A stretch of 64,000 nt of DNA from NCBI GenBank assembly GCA_024305405.1, contig JAKNDB010000087.1, positions 310,001-374,000 of the forward strand. Reading direction: 5' to 3'. Below the pieces are notes generated by a model. That model was not told where the DNA came from. It did no database searches and was given only the letters and a program-made list of their open reading frames with translations. The position numbers and the translations under genes were made by a program. Shown here one piece after another: positions 12,969 to 28,100 of this stretch. Position 1 is the first letter of the stretch. Every line of letters begins with the position of its first letter. The DNA comes from Dirofilaria immitis. Its lineage: Eukaryota; Nematoda; Chromadorea; Rhabditida; Onchocercidae.

Positions 12969-15900
12969 ATGGTAGCGGCAGATCCGATATTGGATGAGAA
13001 TGTTCCAGAGGAACCGTCCTTTTCAGATAGCGAATATGGCTTTGTAGAAAACGCAGCTGATGAAGGTATAACATAATTGTTCTGTTTATGTCAAATAGAT
13101 TACATGAGATACTTTTTTAATAATAGGTTTATAGGAAGGTTCATCTTGTATGTTCTTTCTTCATTTTTTTTTTTTTGGTAGCTACCATGCAATTCATTTT
13201 ATCTTGGAACTTCTTTTTCCACCAGTTCCAGTATTTAGAAATTGTAGTTCTACTTTGAAAGATTAAGGAAATGTGGTCTACATGAAAAGATCACTTAAAG
13301 ATCAAATATGCATGAGGTTAGAGAGGTGAGGGAATCAAGAGATTTTTTAGTAGGAATGAAAAGATTCAGAAATGTCTTGAAAATTTGCAGAATTAGTTGG
13401 AGATATATTGCGAAAGAAGCCTTCTTTGAGCGAATATGATCATTGTTGCATAATAGTTTCCGGTATACCCATTGTCGGTGAAAATCGTTTATTGAAGCTG
13501 AAGAGTGTACTGGGCAAAATTTTTGGCCGAATCCATCCAGAATTTAATGATTTCTATCCAGTTGACGAGAATGGTTCTACGAAGGTATGTTGCAAATATT
13601 TGTTAGTAACGTAAGATCAATTAGACAAGGAAAAAAATTAAGTTTTTTCGAAATTGGTAAATTTATGGGAAATTGTAATAAATGGATTAGAGTTGCTATT
13701 CTTTTAAGAAAGAGCTCACACTGCTAGTTATTTAAGCATTTCTTTTAATCCACTTATGCTGGTTTGCCAATAAAAGTTGTTATGTTTTTGAATTCATTCA
13801 AAAATACATTGATATAGCAAACTGTAATTAGCGATATCGTTAAATTTGGAATCTAGAGAATATGAGTAGAAATTTGTCAGATGAATCATTCATTGCTGGA
13901 ATTAGAATTCCATGGTAAGTCTTTATCACTTCAAATTATTTTAATGGATTGCAGGGCTACTGTTTCGTAGAATATCCTGGTAGCGAGATAGCAGAGAATG
14001 CTACAGCAATATTACATGGTTATTTGCTCGACAAAAATCATACATTTTCGGCTAATCTATTCAATGATTTAAATAAATTCGAGAAACCGGATGAAAATTG
14101 GAAGCCACCGGAAGCGCGGCCATACAACAACATTGTATTGTTACTTTTTTTTTTCGTTTTACGCAGAAATATAGTTGTTCGCGTTTTGCAGTTGTAAGTT
14201 AGAATTTTTGAGAAGTCATGCAAATGGAATACGTTTTTAGGGTGATTTATGGTCTTGGTTACAAAATGAGAAATGTTATGACCAATTTGCTGTTCATTAT
14301 GAACGTGACGCACAAGGTTCTAAATATGGCTCGACATCGCCATTTGTCGGAATTTATGAGTATCGAAAGGACAGGATCCAGTGCCCGTCATGGAACGACA
14401 AGTATGCTTTAACTTAGTTTTTTGTCCCGCATTATTAAAAATGGTAATCAAGTTTTGTTCTGTTATCAGACTTTCAATATTCTTCGTTATTGATATAGTT
14501 AATGTGTAGATTAACATATTATGCTATTAACTGGAGAGAAGTTTTTTAGTGCTGGACCGAGACAGTGTTCAGGTGGTCTCCAAATGGTACTTTCTTTGTA
14601 AGTGTTCATCGTATGGGTGTCGCGTTATGGGCAGGTGCTAATTTCGAACGTTTTGCTCGTTATTTACATGAAAATGTTGTGATGCTCGATTTTTCACCAT
14701 GTGAAAGGTTTGAATTTAAAGTATTTTTCAAACATTCGGACTTTAAAAATAGCACTTTATTGGACGATCAGAAAAAAAAATATTGAGGTTTTTTTTGGCT
14801 TTTTATACAAAGAATGGTTTTTATTACCAGCGCTTGCAATTCAGGTTTCTTAGTGAAAATGTAATATGTTGTTCGTAATTTGAGTTTTTATGCTGTAGTG
14901 TAAGAAACAATGGTCGCGTTTTTGATTTACATTTACAAAAAATGAAAAAAATGGCAGTAAATATTTTTATAGATTTCTTGTCACATACTCATTACCGGAA
15001 AACCGATGGGCTGATGATACTAATTCTTTACGTATATTTGACACTATGACTGGGGAAATGCGACGTGGTTTTTCGTTGCTCACCCAAGAAAGATCCAATG
15101 AATTACCCTGCTGGCCATATTTCCAGTATGTTTTGATAATATCAATACTTTTTATATTCAACTCTTTTAAAAAATATTTATTTTGTGATTTGAGTGACTC
15201 CATTCCTGGTGGAATTTTGCGATGTATTTGACGCGTTAATTGTCATGAAATGTCTAGTATAAAGTATTATTTTTAAATAAGCTTAATATTTCAAACTTGT
15301 TACTGTTTTCATCAAAAGTTTCGATCAGCTGATCCTTACTAATTGTAGGGAATAAGGAATATCCCAATATAACATAATGAAATGCTAGATTTTATTTTTG
15401 TAGATGGTCAGCAGATACTCGGGCTTTAGAATCGGATGAAACATATCTGGCTTGTCCAGAAGCGAATGGATTTGTAGCGTGTGCGAAGCCGGGTGGTAAT
15501 GGAATCAATGTGTATGAAACGAAGAATTTTACCTTGTTAGATAAAAAGCATGTAATCATTGAAGGTTTACGAACTTTCCGTTGGTCACCAACACGTCCTA
15601 TTCTTGCATATTATTGTGATGAACGTGTAAGTAATTATTTTATTTTATTAGAGGAGATTAATTCCGTATTGATTGTTATTTCTGATTTATAATGATAATA
15701 TTAATCCTGATAAACGGAATATTAGACATCGGATAACGCACCAGCGGAAATTGGTTTAATGGAAATTCCATCAAAAAGAAGCTTCGTGCGCAACGAATAT
15801 TTTCTGTATCGGAAGCGGAATTATTCTGGAATAAGAACGGTGATAGATTGGCCGCACATACAGAACGTTATCAGAAGAAAAACATTAAAACGTCTGCAAG

Positions 15901-17954
15901 CGGAGCTATAGAAGAAATTAAGTATACTGTAAGTCAACATGATTATAATATATTTTTATTTAATCTCAAAATTTTTGTTAGGCATTTGAGATTCAATACA
16001 TTACTTTCAAACACATTTTTTGCGTTGTTTATTCCTTTTTGAGTCATTCAGAAATAAAAACTGGGCAGTGAAATGACATACTTTAGATTTTTAAAGTGAA
16101 ACATGACATAATTTGACTGGAGCCTTTAAAAATTTGAAAGTCTTAGGATTTTTGTACAGCGATAGAGGTAAAACAGTTTAAATTAGTTAGAAATAGTTTA
16201 AATACATTTCTTGTGTATAATAGTCTCTATTTACAGAATCCGACCTCACATATAGAAATTTTTGATGCACGGGGAAAAGACATCTCGTTGCTTTCAATGC
16301 CTCTTTCGGAATCATTCATAGCGTTTGACTGGGAACCATCCGGTAATTCACTTTATCTCTTGTTTCTTCCATATGTATATATGGTGCATATTCTTATATA
16401 AAATGATTGAGAAATTTGTGATTTGGAGCATTATATACATTATATTTTAAAATGTAGACTAAAGTGTAATTGTCCTTAACTATTCTTGATGAATATGTGG
16501 AATAATTATTGCTTATATTAATTGATCTTTACTTTAGGTGATAAATTTTGTGTGCTTGTTGGATCGCAACATAAATCAACTCCTCTTATATATTACTTGG
16601 ATACGACGAAACATACGCCTCAATTAATATCGAAATTTGAACCAATGGAGCGCTTCAGTGATGTTCTTTGGGCACCAGCCGGTGGTTGGCTCGTTGTATT
16701 TTCGGCTGGTACAGCATCCGGCAACATAATGTTTATTGATAGCAACGGAACGCGACCTACTCGCACCAATTTAGTCGAATATCCGGGTTTCAATAAGGTC
16801 AGTGTGTGTAAAAGCTGAATTTTTTTGATAAGATCATTGAAATAATCGGTGAAAGGTGAAGAAAGAGCTGCAATTCATCACACTGTGACTGTTAATTTTC
16901 AGGAAGCTGGGATCCTACAGGACGGTATTTTACAGCAGCATGTACAATTGGTGGTGGAAAAGGTGACACAGGTTATCGAATTTACACTTTCCAAGGAAGA
17001 GAGCTGTACAGAAAGCCATTGGATCGACTAATGCAATTCAAATGGCGACCACGTTTACCTGTTAAATTACCTGATGAAACTATTAAGGTGATTTCATCAT
17101 TCGAATGAGAAGAAATCATGTTTGGTTCAAATTTAATTGAATTGATTGGGTATCAGGGCGTTCTAAGGATCCACTATTGATTATATTGTTCCAATTTGAT
17201 GAAAACATTTGGTGACCGATGTATCTTAAATCTCGCCTGAAATGCGCGGTAATAATTCCAGACGCATCTGCATTGCCACAGATGACGTTGCCCCTATCAG
17301 TATCAACGGAAAAATTTTTGTGATTTCAAATAAAGTTTTATTCATATCATTGCTGCAAGCTAATATAAATTAAACTGTTAATTTCTTTGCAGATGATAAG
17401 GAAGAATTTGAAAACTACGTCAGCTAAATTTGAGGAAGAAGATAAAATGGAACGTGGTAGGGCAACCAAGGTTTGCATTGCTTTTTATTATTTTGTTTAC
17501 AATCTTCATTCCTTTTGAAATGGTTCAAGTATGACATGCGTTCATTCAGGAAGTGAGTGAAAAACGTAAGAAAATTATGATCGATTTTGTCCAGATCCGT
17601 AATGCATGCACGAAAAAATTGGCAGAAGAAGCAGAGTTACGCTTGCAACTGAGAGGTTTTTCTTTCATTTTGTTGTGAAAATTTGTGCAAAAGTTTTGGA
17701 GGAGATTCGGATTGTAAAAATTTTCGAAACTGAACAATGAACAATCTGGAAGATGTAGAAAACACATTTTTTAATAATATTATGACTTCTTTTTCTATGC
17801 TATTATTTTGAATGAAACAAATCAAAATGATGTGATTGTAGATGGCTTAGTTGTGTTGAAAACAGATAATGAAGACTTGGTGGAAGAAACAATAACGGTG
17901 CCGTTAACTACAGAAAAAATAAAACTGCAAGAAGTAACAATACCTGAGGAGTAG
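12969..17954 (+). CDS. eif-3.B: Eukaryotic translation initiation factor 3 subunit B
   Basis: Core scaffold of eIF3, which recruits mRNA to the 40S subunit in the cytoplasm. Exons: 12969-13065, 13391-13584, 13955-14134, 14241-14401, 14550-14707, 14973-15125, 15404-15626, 15726-15928, 16237-16342, 16538-16797 or 16801, 16903-17087, 17393-17470, 17550-17655, 17842-17954. The N-terminus [16 protein letters not shown] is typical, followed by an RRM ([28 protein letters not shown]). The beta-propeller follows, with [45 protein letters not shown] and WDPTGRYF. The tail is the charged helical segment that binds eIF3i/eIF3g. Frame is lost at A5 15773-15777 (one A missing) and at the 14401/14550 join (one base missing). 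The donor near 16797/16801 is ambiguous. Corrected length is about 740 aa (C. elegans about 725). Confidence 0.93.
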
Positions 17955-18694
17955 AAAGAAGGTATTTATTTAGAAAGCAAGTTACACTTTGGAAATGTGA
18001 TTAAGAAAAAAAAAGTTACACTTTATTTTCTCATTTTCATTTTCTTTGTTGCTCTTTATTGTTAAGTGTTTTCTTCGTCTTTTTTAACCACATTTCCCTT
18101 CGCTGTTTTTTCCTTATTGCGTTTAAAAATTGGCGTTTCAGCAACATTTAACTGATCACAGTCATTGGTTATGATTTATGTATATCACAAAATATACAAA
18201 ACAGTGCTTCTAAACTGGATATGTTGTGACATAACTTCGCATATATGTGTATCCGAAAGAGTCTGTTTGTTTGTTCTGCTGTCTGCACAGTACTGCTGGT
18301 AATTCGTTTTGTTTGCTGTTCTTTGTTATGGATATTAAAAGGATATAATCTTCAATATTCCGATATTGGTTCTCATTTAAGACATCTTATTGAGAGCTAA
18401 GGACTACAATAATATTTCATGAAGAGTTACTAATAAAATAGTAAAGATGTCACATGATATTTTGTGCTCCGAGAATAACTTCTAAAAACTGATCTACTGT
18501 TTACAGTCTCAACCTAATTTACAGAGCATTTCTGCACTATTCGAATTTTCTCGAAATAATAGCAAACTGCTCTATCTTCCTGTAATACTGGTTAGCAAAT
18601 ATATTATCTCGATCGAAAACAAGGATCAATTTCCGTGATCGAATTACTTAGCACGACGAACAGTGCGCAACAATTAGTGTGAAGTGTGAAATTA
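17955..18694. other. 3' intergenic region after eif-3.B
   Basis: AT-rich spacer with the eif-3.B 3' UTR. No coding segment was recognised. Confidence 0.4.
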
Positions 18695-19112
18695 TTAATT
18701 ATAATATATATTACCAACATATATTATAATTAAGCAAGCTGTAAGGACAAGCATTTGCATTGAAATAAACCACTGAGAATTCAGGAAAAGGTAAAAAATA
18801 AATTCCTCAAGTTGATCATCGTCATAAGAATACTTGCAAATCTTTTGCAGAATAGAATAGAAATGAAAATCAAAATGGATTTTTATCCTCTCGCTTTCCA
18901 TTTTTGATTACGTACTTGATTGCTAATGATTTAAAAACAGCTACGGAGGTAATACAACAGACAAAGGCACATGGAAACAATGGTGCAGGAAGGCATTTGA
19001 AATTTCTGTTCATATAAAAACCTGAGAAATACTTGTTGCCGCGTCCTCCCTCATTTTTCCATGTTACCAAAATTGAATTACAAAGAAAAGCTATCACTGC
19101 AACATAGTTCAA
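18695..19112 (-). CDS. Possible small multi-pass membrane protein, just downstream of Nup160
   Basis: Not recognised. On the minus strand an ATG at 19112 opens MNYVAVIAFLCNSILV, a hydrophobic stretch, and later APLFPCAFVCCITSVAVF, a second. Frame 1 ends near 18910 at a good donor (AA|GTACGT). A further exon-like piece after TTCTCAG near 18776 reads QWFISMQMLVLTACLIII, a third hydrophobic segment, then a stop at 18695-18697. The middle piece with YDDDQLEEFIFYLF (about 18780-18835) cannot be joined with certainty. The ATG lies only about 70 bp downstream of the Nup160 stop on the same strand, a spacing seen between cistrons of nematode operons. It may equally be 3' UTR sequence with chance hydrophobic frames. 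Confidence 0.25.
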
Positions 19113-19183
19113 TATAAAATTTCACAAATCTAGTTTGAAATGGAGACCATATGGATAAATGCTGACTGACCATTACGACATAT

Positions 19184-22100
19184 TTATTGTCTTGAAAAGG
19201 ATGCAATACGTTCGAAATATCGTTCTACGTAATCCTTCAGCTGTTCTGCATCCTGAAACACAAAATTTGCGCAGCGTTGCGCAACATCTATGATTCGCAT
19301 GCTGACGAATGCCTTATATCTCCTACTCCACCTCATTCTGTCGCACAAATCGACTTCGGCATTAATACTAATACCTCAAAACTAATGGTTTTTACTTCCA
19401 TTGTTTGAATTTTGAAACGACGTACATAATCACTAAGGCCAAGTTAATTCCCAATCACGCTATTTATCGAAGATAAAAAGCTGATAAACAAGATTATTAA
19501 ATTCAAATCTCGTTCAAATAATATGAAGTCAACAGTATCGCACTCATTGTTCGTTAATAATAATTTAAAGAAATCAAAAAATGTATAGCTTATACTTCTT
19601 TCAAAGTCGGATCATCTCTTTTACTTATTAGCCATAGTAGCCAATCGATTTCTGTGGCGGGTATGGAAGACTGTGAATTTCGAGATGTTATTTTTTCGTT
19701 TCCAAAATTATTTTATTTTTAAGGGTTTCATAAGCTAAATGAAGACGATCGAACATTATTAGCAAGTAAGCATACTCTGCTGCACACCGATCCTAAAATG
19801 ATACAAACTTTATAAACATAACATTGGACACAATAAATACTAAAGCACGATGCTTTTAACTATCTGATAGACGAAATTCCTTCTTAAACAGAATTAAAAT
19901 ATAATACCTCGTAGAAATTTGATAACCATGGAGGTATATGCCACTGATATTGAAGAAACACATAAGTCACTGTCCATAATACCTTGAAATCTTCTGGACA
20001 TCTTCTCATGGCAACTTCCACATATCCCCGTAAAATTGCCCAGTGTCGTTCTCGTAAACTAAAAACGGTGGTTTTGATGTTATTTTAAATAAGACGAGAC
20101 TGCCTTAAAATGCAAAACGTATTAAGAAAATTATAAGATAATATTTTAGCATAGGATTGTCATAATCGTTCGAGAATGTTAAAAACACCTCGGTATTTTC
20201 CTCAAAAATTTTCGATTTTTAGCTACCCATCGTGATTCACCCTTCGGTGGCTTTGCATCCAAATGAATACATTCCTCAGTAACTGCCTTCAACAATGGAT
20301 ATGGTTTCAAGTCGAAAACTCTGAAAGATAAGACCAGTTTGCACAAGCGATATACGCAATTGTTAGACAATAGAGTGAAATAAAAAAATAAAAAATTCTT
20401 ACTTGCTTACTTCCCATGCATGATCAAAGAGTTTCTTCTGAATAAGTTGTTCGAAAATTTCTTCAAGTTTAATAGGCGGAGGAATTGATTTCTTCTCTTT
20501 TGGGTCGTAATTCGCGTCGAACAATACTAGTCGAGCTGATGATAAGAGTGCCCTCTAGAATCAATTTAAAAATTTATATAAATACATAAAATTTTTATTG
20601 CGCTATATCCTTTACGATACAATAAATAATGTATAATTCTCTTTATAAATTTCGCACGAAATGAAACCTTCGAAATATCACTTAGCGTCCAGATGACGAG
20701 AGCATTTTTGCCCATTTTCTGCTCTATCCTCTTTTGGACCTGTTCATCTGTTTTTCGATTTGTTCCGTTGGATTCTTACCTATTTCCTTAACAAAATATT
20801 TTAAATAAGGAATTACTGATAAATCCGGGCTTCCCAATTCATGATTAATTTAAATGTATATAAGGCACCAAAAGATACCAATGCTGCGGGAAGTGTGAGG
20901 AACTGGTCAGTTTCTGGTAGCAATGAAAGCAAACTGACAACAATGCTAAGGGCTCGACTTCGACGAGATAATACATTTCGATTTTGCAGTTCTGATTGTA
21001 AACGACATGAATATTCAAGCATTGTCAGTGCTGCTGCAAAATTGATTAAGTAAAAAATAAATGATGGTAACAATATGTATTACGATAGATATGAAATATG
21101 CTGTTTATGCACTTCTTTCGCATACTGAAAATAATTTTAGAAGTGGTTAATTTCATAATCCAGAGAACAATATTCATTGCCAAGATTATTCAGTCTTTTA
21201 ATACTAGAGGAAACTTGTACATTAAATTCAATCTCAGTCTCATAGAAGCAACTTGCAATAACAATTATTGCATCATTCACGATCATAGTTCAATGAAATA
21301 TTATTCACCTCGCTGAAAGAGATCCCGTCTGAAATGAAATGCGTAAATCAGCTCGTAGAAATACCCTTCTTTACTAATATCTGAAGTACGAGCGTTCGCC
21401 TTCAATATATTGACCACCTTAAACAATTAAAAATGATTAATGTAACGTAAACTATCATCAAATGTCCTTTGATAAGTAATTAAGTCAAGAAAAAGTAATC
21501 TATCTATGCAATAAAGATGGAAAAATCAGAACTATAAGTGCTCTCTACGAAATATTAATGGAATAATTTCTTTTATCCTCTTTTGCTTCTTCTATAGAAG
21601 ATTCAATTAGAATTTTTAGCGACATTCTCTTATCGGAAAAAATGTAGAAAATACATACCTGCTGCTCCATAACTCCATAATTTAGATCGACTATCACTGC
21701 GTTTTTCCTTTGCTCTATCAGTTTCGCTACTAATTCCCTCAAACATATCCGACGATTTTCCGGAACTGGATTAGAGAGAAGGGTATTGAGAGCATCTTCA
21801 TATCGTTCCGTGATAAGTTCAAATTTAAAAACAGACGTATACAATCCAGGCTGAAATATAAGAAAAATGTAAAAGTCCCATGTCGAAATAAGAAACTAGC
21901 TAACCTTTCGAAGATTCTAAAAGAATATATTACCAAAACTCTAGTATGTAAGTGCTTGGCTTGAAGTGCTTCGTTCAAGGCACGTCTTGACAAATAAACT
22001 AATTGCTCGTTAAAACCATGTATTTCCATGACAGCCATAACCTGAAACATTTATCAAATAGTTACGAATACTATTTGTCCATCTGAAGACTAACATAAGT

Positions 22101-25100
22101 GGAAGGCATTAGTTTATATTACTGAACTACACAATACTGCTCCAAGTTACCTTCAATAGATACTGCAGTTCATTGTATGGTTCATCCGGAACATTACCAT
22201 CAGGAGAAATCATCCTATTAAGCGCTTCATCCTCTCGATTGATACCTTCTACTGCATCTAGAAATGATTGCAAAGCCTGTAAACAATAATTAATTTTCAG
22301 TGGAAATCAAATTTCAAATTAAAATTGAAATTTGTATGTGAAAAATACCTTTTCTGGTTCTCCTAAACCAGTAAGTGCGTAGCCTTCGAAAAACCGAAAA
22401 GCAGCAAATAATTCTGTTATATAAGGTTCATTCAACTGACAGTATGCCTAGAAAGGGTAAAATTAATCGATTTGTATATCTATTCTTTAGTTTTGAATTT
22501 TTAAATAAACAAAAAGAAGAAAAACACGAACCTGTAATGCCGAATATTGATGATAGTTAGCCAGGAATCTAGCCAGCACCATAGCTGTATTTTCTGGCCA
22601 AAGAACAACCACAGCGTCATTAACAATTCTATTGATAAACTGAGAATATGCTGATGTTGATTGCCTAAGAGGAGATGTATAAGTAATCTTTCCAACATCA
22701 GTATCAGTTCCATCCTCTCGAATTTCTTCGTCATCCTCTTCCGTATCGTCTTCTTCACCTATTAATTCCTTTAAAAAATAATAAAACTTTATATTTTCAA
22801 AACATTCCGATTAAACTATGGCTGTTCGGATTATTTAGATTTATATAACAAATAAGCAGCATATTTCTTTCAGTTTTGAAACATTTAGAAATATATATCA
22901 CCACACCACTTTAATTCTGTTAACAATTTGTTAAGACTGTAGCAAGATAACCAAATCGAAAAAAAAAAGAAAAATAAGAAACGATCAGAACAGGAAAAAA
23001 ATACAGACCTTATTTTGTGCATAACTCAGTATAGTCGGAAGACCAGCGGTTGCGAAGAAACCGTCTGCTAGGCTTATTTCGTTATGCTGATCACTGCAAC
23101 TAACCGAATTTTTTATTCGAATTCTCTAGAGCATTTCAGTTTCAATCTTTTATATCGAATCACAAAGCTAAAGTAAGCTCATTAAAAGATAAACGCCTAC
23201 ATGGAAATTCGTAGTTTCATTGCTTGTGATAAAACGCTAAGTTGTCGATTCATGTCATGAAGTGATTTTTCGTGAGTATTAACTGTAAGCTCCCATCTGG
23301 CATCTAGTGGTATAGTCTCCTGAATATAAATAATAATGTATTTCTACGATATATTGGATTTTTAGGTATCAAATTTGGTTAAATAATTTAAAATAAGCAC
23401 TTACATCCTGAGAAGAATAGGTAATTTTACTAATTCCATTAGAGCAATAAAACACTGGCTAAGGGATAATCTGTCATCAATTAAACGTTCAAAGTGGGTG
23501 GCCAACAGGCCCACTGTGAATGATCCATGAAACGGTGTTTCAGCAGCTGAAATGATTTCAACAACTAAAAGAAAAATTTACCAACCAAATTGCTAAACAG
23601 AATCTTTTCCGTCGAAGCAATACATATAACAATTTGCCATGGAAAGTTATGAAATCTATATTTTCGGCTATACTATTTGTTACTAACAGACAAATAGTCT
23701 TGATGGCTCTGAATTAACAAACATACTATCTAAATCAAACTCGTCGACAGGTCTTAATTCGGTGAATTTTCGGATTGCATCCTCGAAAATATGTGAGACG
23801 GTTGAAAATGCATTTACGAACTGCTCACTTTCTTCCACACTTATTGCACTAGCAACCTATAAAATATATTTAATTCATTACATTTTATAAGAACAGAAAG
23901 CAAAAATATTTATAAGTCTGAAAGTACAAACAACTTTAACCCAAATATTAATCGAGGATTCCTATAAAATTACACTACAAGAGAGTAGCATACCAGCCCT
24001 CCTATAGCAAATTTCGTAATGATATCCCAGCATATTTTCACATTCTTTTCATCGTTTCTAATCAAATGATCGAACCAGAGGAGTTGCTCATCACCTGGAC
24101 GACATACTGTGAAACGTCCCTATAATAACAATGACAGAATACTAGACTGAGTAAATTTACAGCTATAACTACGGCGTAATAATTTATTATTGATCGATAT
24201 GATAAGCTATCGCTTGCAAGTAAAACAGGAAATCAAACTTGTTTATTAAAAGCCAGGAAAAAAAAGGATCAAAATTCCCATCAACTGGTCAAAATTTTTC
24301 CTAATTCCAAAGAATTTCAAGAGATAGTGATGGTCGTAAAATTAACAAGCACGTAAGAAAAGATAATTGCACCTGTTGCACCGTACCATACAAGCCAAGA
24401 GAGACAGAATGCCATAAACCTAATGAAAGGCATTCATTTTGTATTAATTCATTGCACATCTTTGTTAGTGCTGTCCAGAACCGATCCTGTCCTGGTTGAT
24501 TGGATGAAGAGGTAGCCAAAAGTGAACGATCTTCTTTAGTAATATAATATTGGTCGAACTGTAATAATTACACCTTTTCCCCAACAAAAAAATTATTTAA
24601 AATATTCATACGAAGTACTTTATTGACTCTTTCCCACATAATATCAATTCCTAATAATAAACACGAACTATCAATTATTTTAATGATTTAGCATACTCTT
24701 TCGCATAAATTTAACAAAAAATCGTGTACTTCGACTGAACTGCAGTACTTTTCCGCTGCTTCCTTTAACATTCTCCAGTCTTGTCGCATTGCCAAAAGTT
24801 TCCAGTTGAAAGCCCCTTTTACAAACTAACTAAAAATTATTACTGCACATTATTATGCTCAGTCCAAAATAGAGTGCAAAATCATACTGATTCAAATATT
24901 AGTAGATTTTGTTACGAACAAATCACAAGAAAATTTATTGAATAAGAAATAAAAACATTGAAAATAATGTAAAAGTACGAAAATAAATAAAAGTTATATC
25001 TTTTTAACTTTCTTTTAGATTGAAAAGAATACCTGAAGAGAACGTAAAACAACGCCAAAGGGATATCTATTAGGATCGAAAATATGCGATTTCTGCGCAG

Positions 25101-28100
25101 CAAGTGATCGTTTCGATTTGGCTTGCAATACACTCACTTCTGGATCGCCACTATGGATTTCATTTACTCCTTTCCACGGAACTGTTAATACACCATTCAA
25201 ACTAAAACTTCATACGGGATATGAAAGTAATCATTTTTATTATTTTAATATTCACTTGTAGGCTGCCAAAATTACATACAGCAGCAAATGTTTTGTTCGA
25301 GAATGTAAATAAGGAAATAATTGAACAACATGAGATTTCAAAAATGATTTAGTACAAAAAGCTAAACTGGTTGGGAATTTTAACATCATTAACAGATTTT
25401 ACCAGTCAATTGAAGCGGCGCGTAAAGAGTAGCGAATTCCATTTGAAATTTTGCACAAACAAATAATATCCAGAATATCCTCCTGTACTGCACAAGTGAA
25501 ATCAACTATTCCACTCTGCAGAGTTTATTGAAACTTTAAAGAAAAAGAAAAAGAATAAGAAAACTGCACGATTCTTGCAGAGGAAAAAACATAGTTCTGA
25601 AAATGTATGTACCTCCGTCTGGAAAGTATTGATAAATGAGAAATATCCAGCGTGTTCTGATAATAGAAATGGATCAATTTTTCCCAATATAAACTGAAAT
25701 AATTACCACATATCATATATAATTAATGAATACTTGCAGAATAACCTCTTACCTTCAGCAACTTGCTTATGTCTTTCTAGCCCAAATTTTTTTCTTCAGA
25801 AGTGATTGAGAATTGAGTGCTCAAAGAATTAAAAAAAAAAAAGAAAACAATATAACACATGTTTAATGAGCATCAAGCTCGTTCGAAAAACATAAATTAT
25901 ATTAGTGAGCAGGTAAAGATCAAACGGTCTCGACGACGGCTTCCGATTATTCTAAATTCTTAATCACATCCCGATTACATTAATCTCTCAAATTTTGAAT
26001 CAGCAAAGAACAACGAACCACACAATGATCATCAATTTGAAAAAGTACGACGACATAAGAGGAGCTAGCATTTGAGCAAGTCCTTACCATTTCTGCAGAA
26101 ACTAAAAAAAAAAGAATGCTGTGATGAGAAATGAGTTATTTTTGCACAAAGGGGAAAGATTTTACAGATGTTATGAATCATAAATACCTTGCTCTCCATC
26201 GCCTCCATCGCTATTATATATTATCATATCATATAAATTCACATCATATTCTTTTTTACCATTCTGGAATTCATATGTTATAAAATAATTTCTAATCATT
26301 TAACAATATATATACCTGATTCATAAATATTAAGTTTAGATTACAATAGGTTATAACTATTATCGAATAACCTATCCAATATTATACTCTCAAATGAATG
26401 ACTTATTCAGCGTTTCTTACTACTGCTTACTATCTTGATTACATATGTCACATTTTTCGGAAACATTTAACGAATAAACAAACTATATAAACATGTAGCC
26501 TTTTGTCGTCGAAAAGCACATAAAGAGAATATCATGATCAACCACGCATGATGCCAAACTAACAACTAAGCTGAGTTGATGGGCTGCTTTCATAACTCGT
26601 TGCAATAATCCTTCGCCTCTTATTACTTTTTCATAACCTTTAACAAATCCCTTTAATGTATTATAATAATTTTCGACTTTGATACCGTAAAATATTGCTT
26701 AGGTTAAAACAAAAAAATTTGGTAGTAACTGAACGTCTAAAAGAAACCTTGGCCTCTACCACCCGGTTCATAGCGCATTTGCACGAAAATAATTTGCCCA
26801 TCAGCCAATGAATATACAGCAGATGTACCACTATTTGTATGTACAATATTTGCACTACAGGCACTTTTTGATGATGTTAGTTCATAGCTATCACGATTAT
26901 ATGGAAACGCTTGATCTTCAGATAATTTCAGAATGGCTTGATCCTGTAAATAATGAAAATTTTCTGTCTATACACAGAATTTTGAATTTGACAGTTCAAC
27001 TTAATTACGTAATAGTATACGATGATTCATAAATTTTCCACTCTTCTTCATCTTCCCATTCTTAGTATGCTAACTGATACTTTCATGGAACAGAAATAAA
27101 AATCTAAAAAGAAGAAGTGATAAGTAAATGCAACCTCGTTCTTTTTTCGAAGCTCAATCTCAAAAGTAAATCGATAAAGAGCATTCTGTGTCGGTACTAA
27201 TAATATAAGTTTATCGTCTACGAAAGAGAACTGAGTTCCAGGTATAACATTAGCTGGGCTAAAATTTAAGCATAACGAAGCGAAATCGAAAGAGCGTTCG
27301 ACACTTCGTTCTTCTAACAATAACGATGATCGATTTGATCGCCTGTAATATTTGATAAAATTATTTCGTTCGAGCTGCTATTCAACCTTATTCTCTAAAA
27401 CTAAAAATCATATTTCATTCAGACTGCTCTTCGATCCTAGTCTTCGAGAAAAAATTAGACTATTTCTCGACCTCTATGCCTAAGAATTGCAGTTAACATT
27501 ATCTTAACAGAAAATATCATCAAAATACCTTACTATGCTAAATACGTCACAATACAAAAATTGGAAGAAAAAGAATAAACTAGCCAAATGATGAAATGAT
27601 CGATCAAATCCGGTATATCCCGAAAGTCATATGATCCAACCGCAGGCTCAACCTCCTCATTGGTTAATGTTTGCAGTTCTTGACCTATTTCACAATACAT
27701 ATTAAAAATTGTGAAAATCCCCAAATATTCTGATGTCATTAAGACACTGCCTTTACGGTCATGTAGTATCTTTTTCCTAGCTGACTATGCAAAAGTGAGA
27801 AAAACCACCATTTTATAATACAAAAGCAAGAAAGAAGAGAATAATTACTTGAAACGTAAATCGCCCGAATAGGATGGAATGTGTAAGTTGCGGCAAATAC
27901 AAGTTCCTCTCCCTTCAAGCAATCAGTCATACCCGGAAGCCCTGAAATATCACATTCGTTATTTACTAATTTATCCAGAAATAACATTTTTGATTTATTC
28001 GAAAACTTTTCCTTTCTCTTACTGAAAATTTGCAACTTCAGATAATTCAAGAAGTCACAATTTTAAATAATCCAAATATCAACGGCTATCAATATACCGG

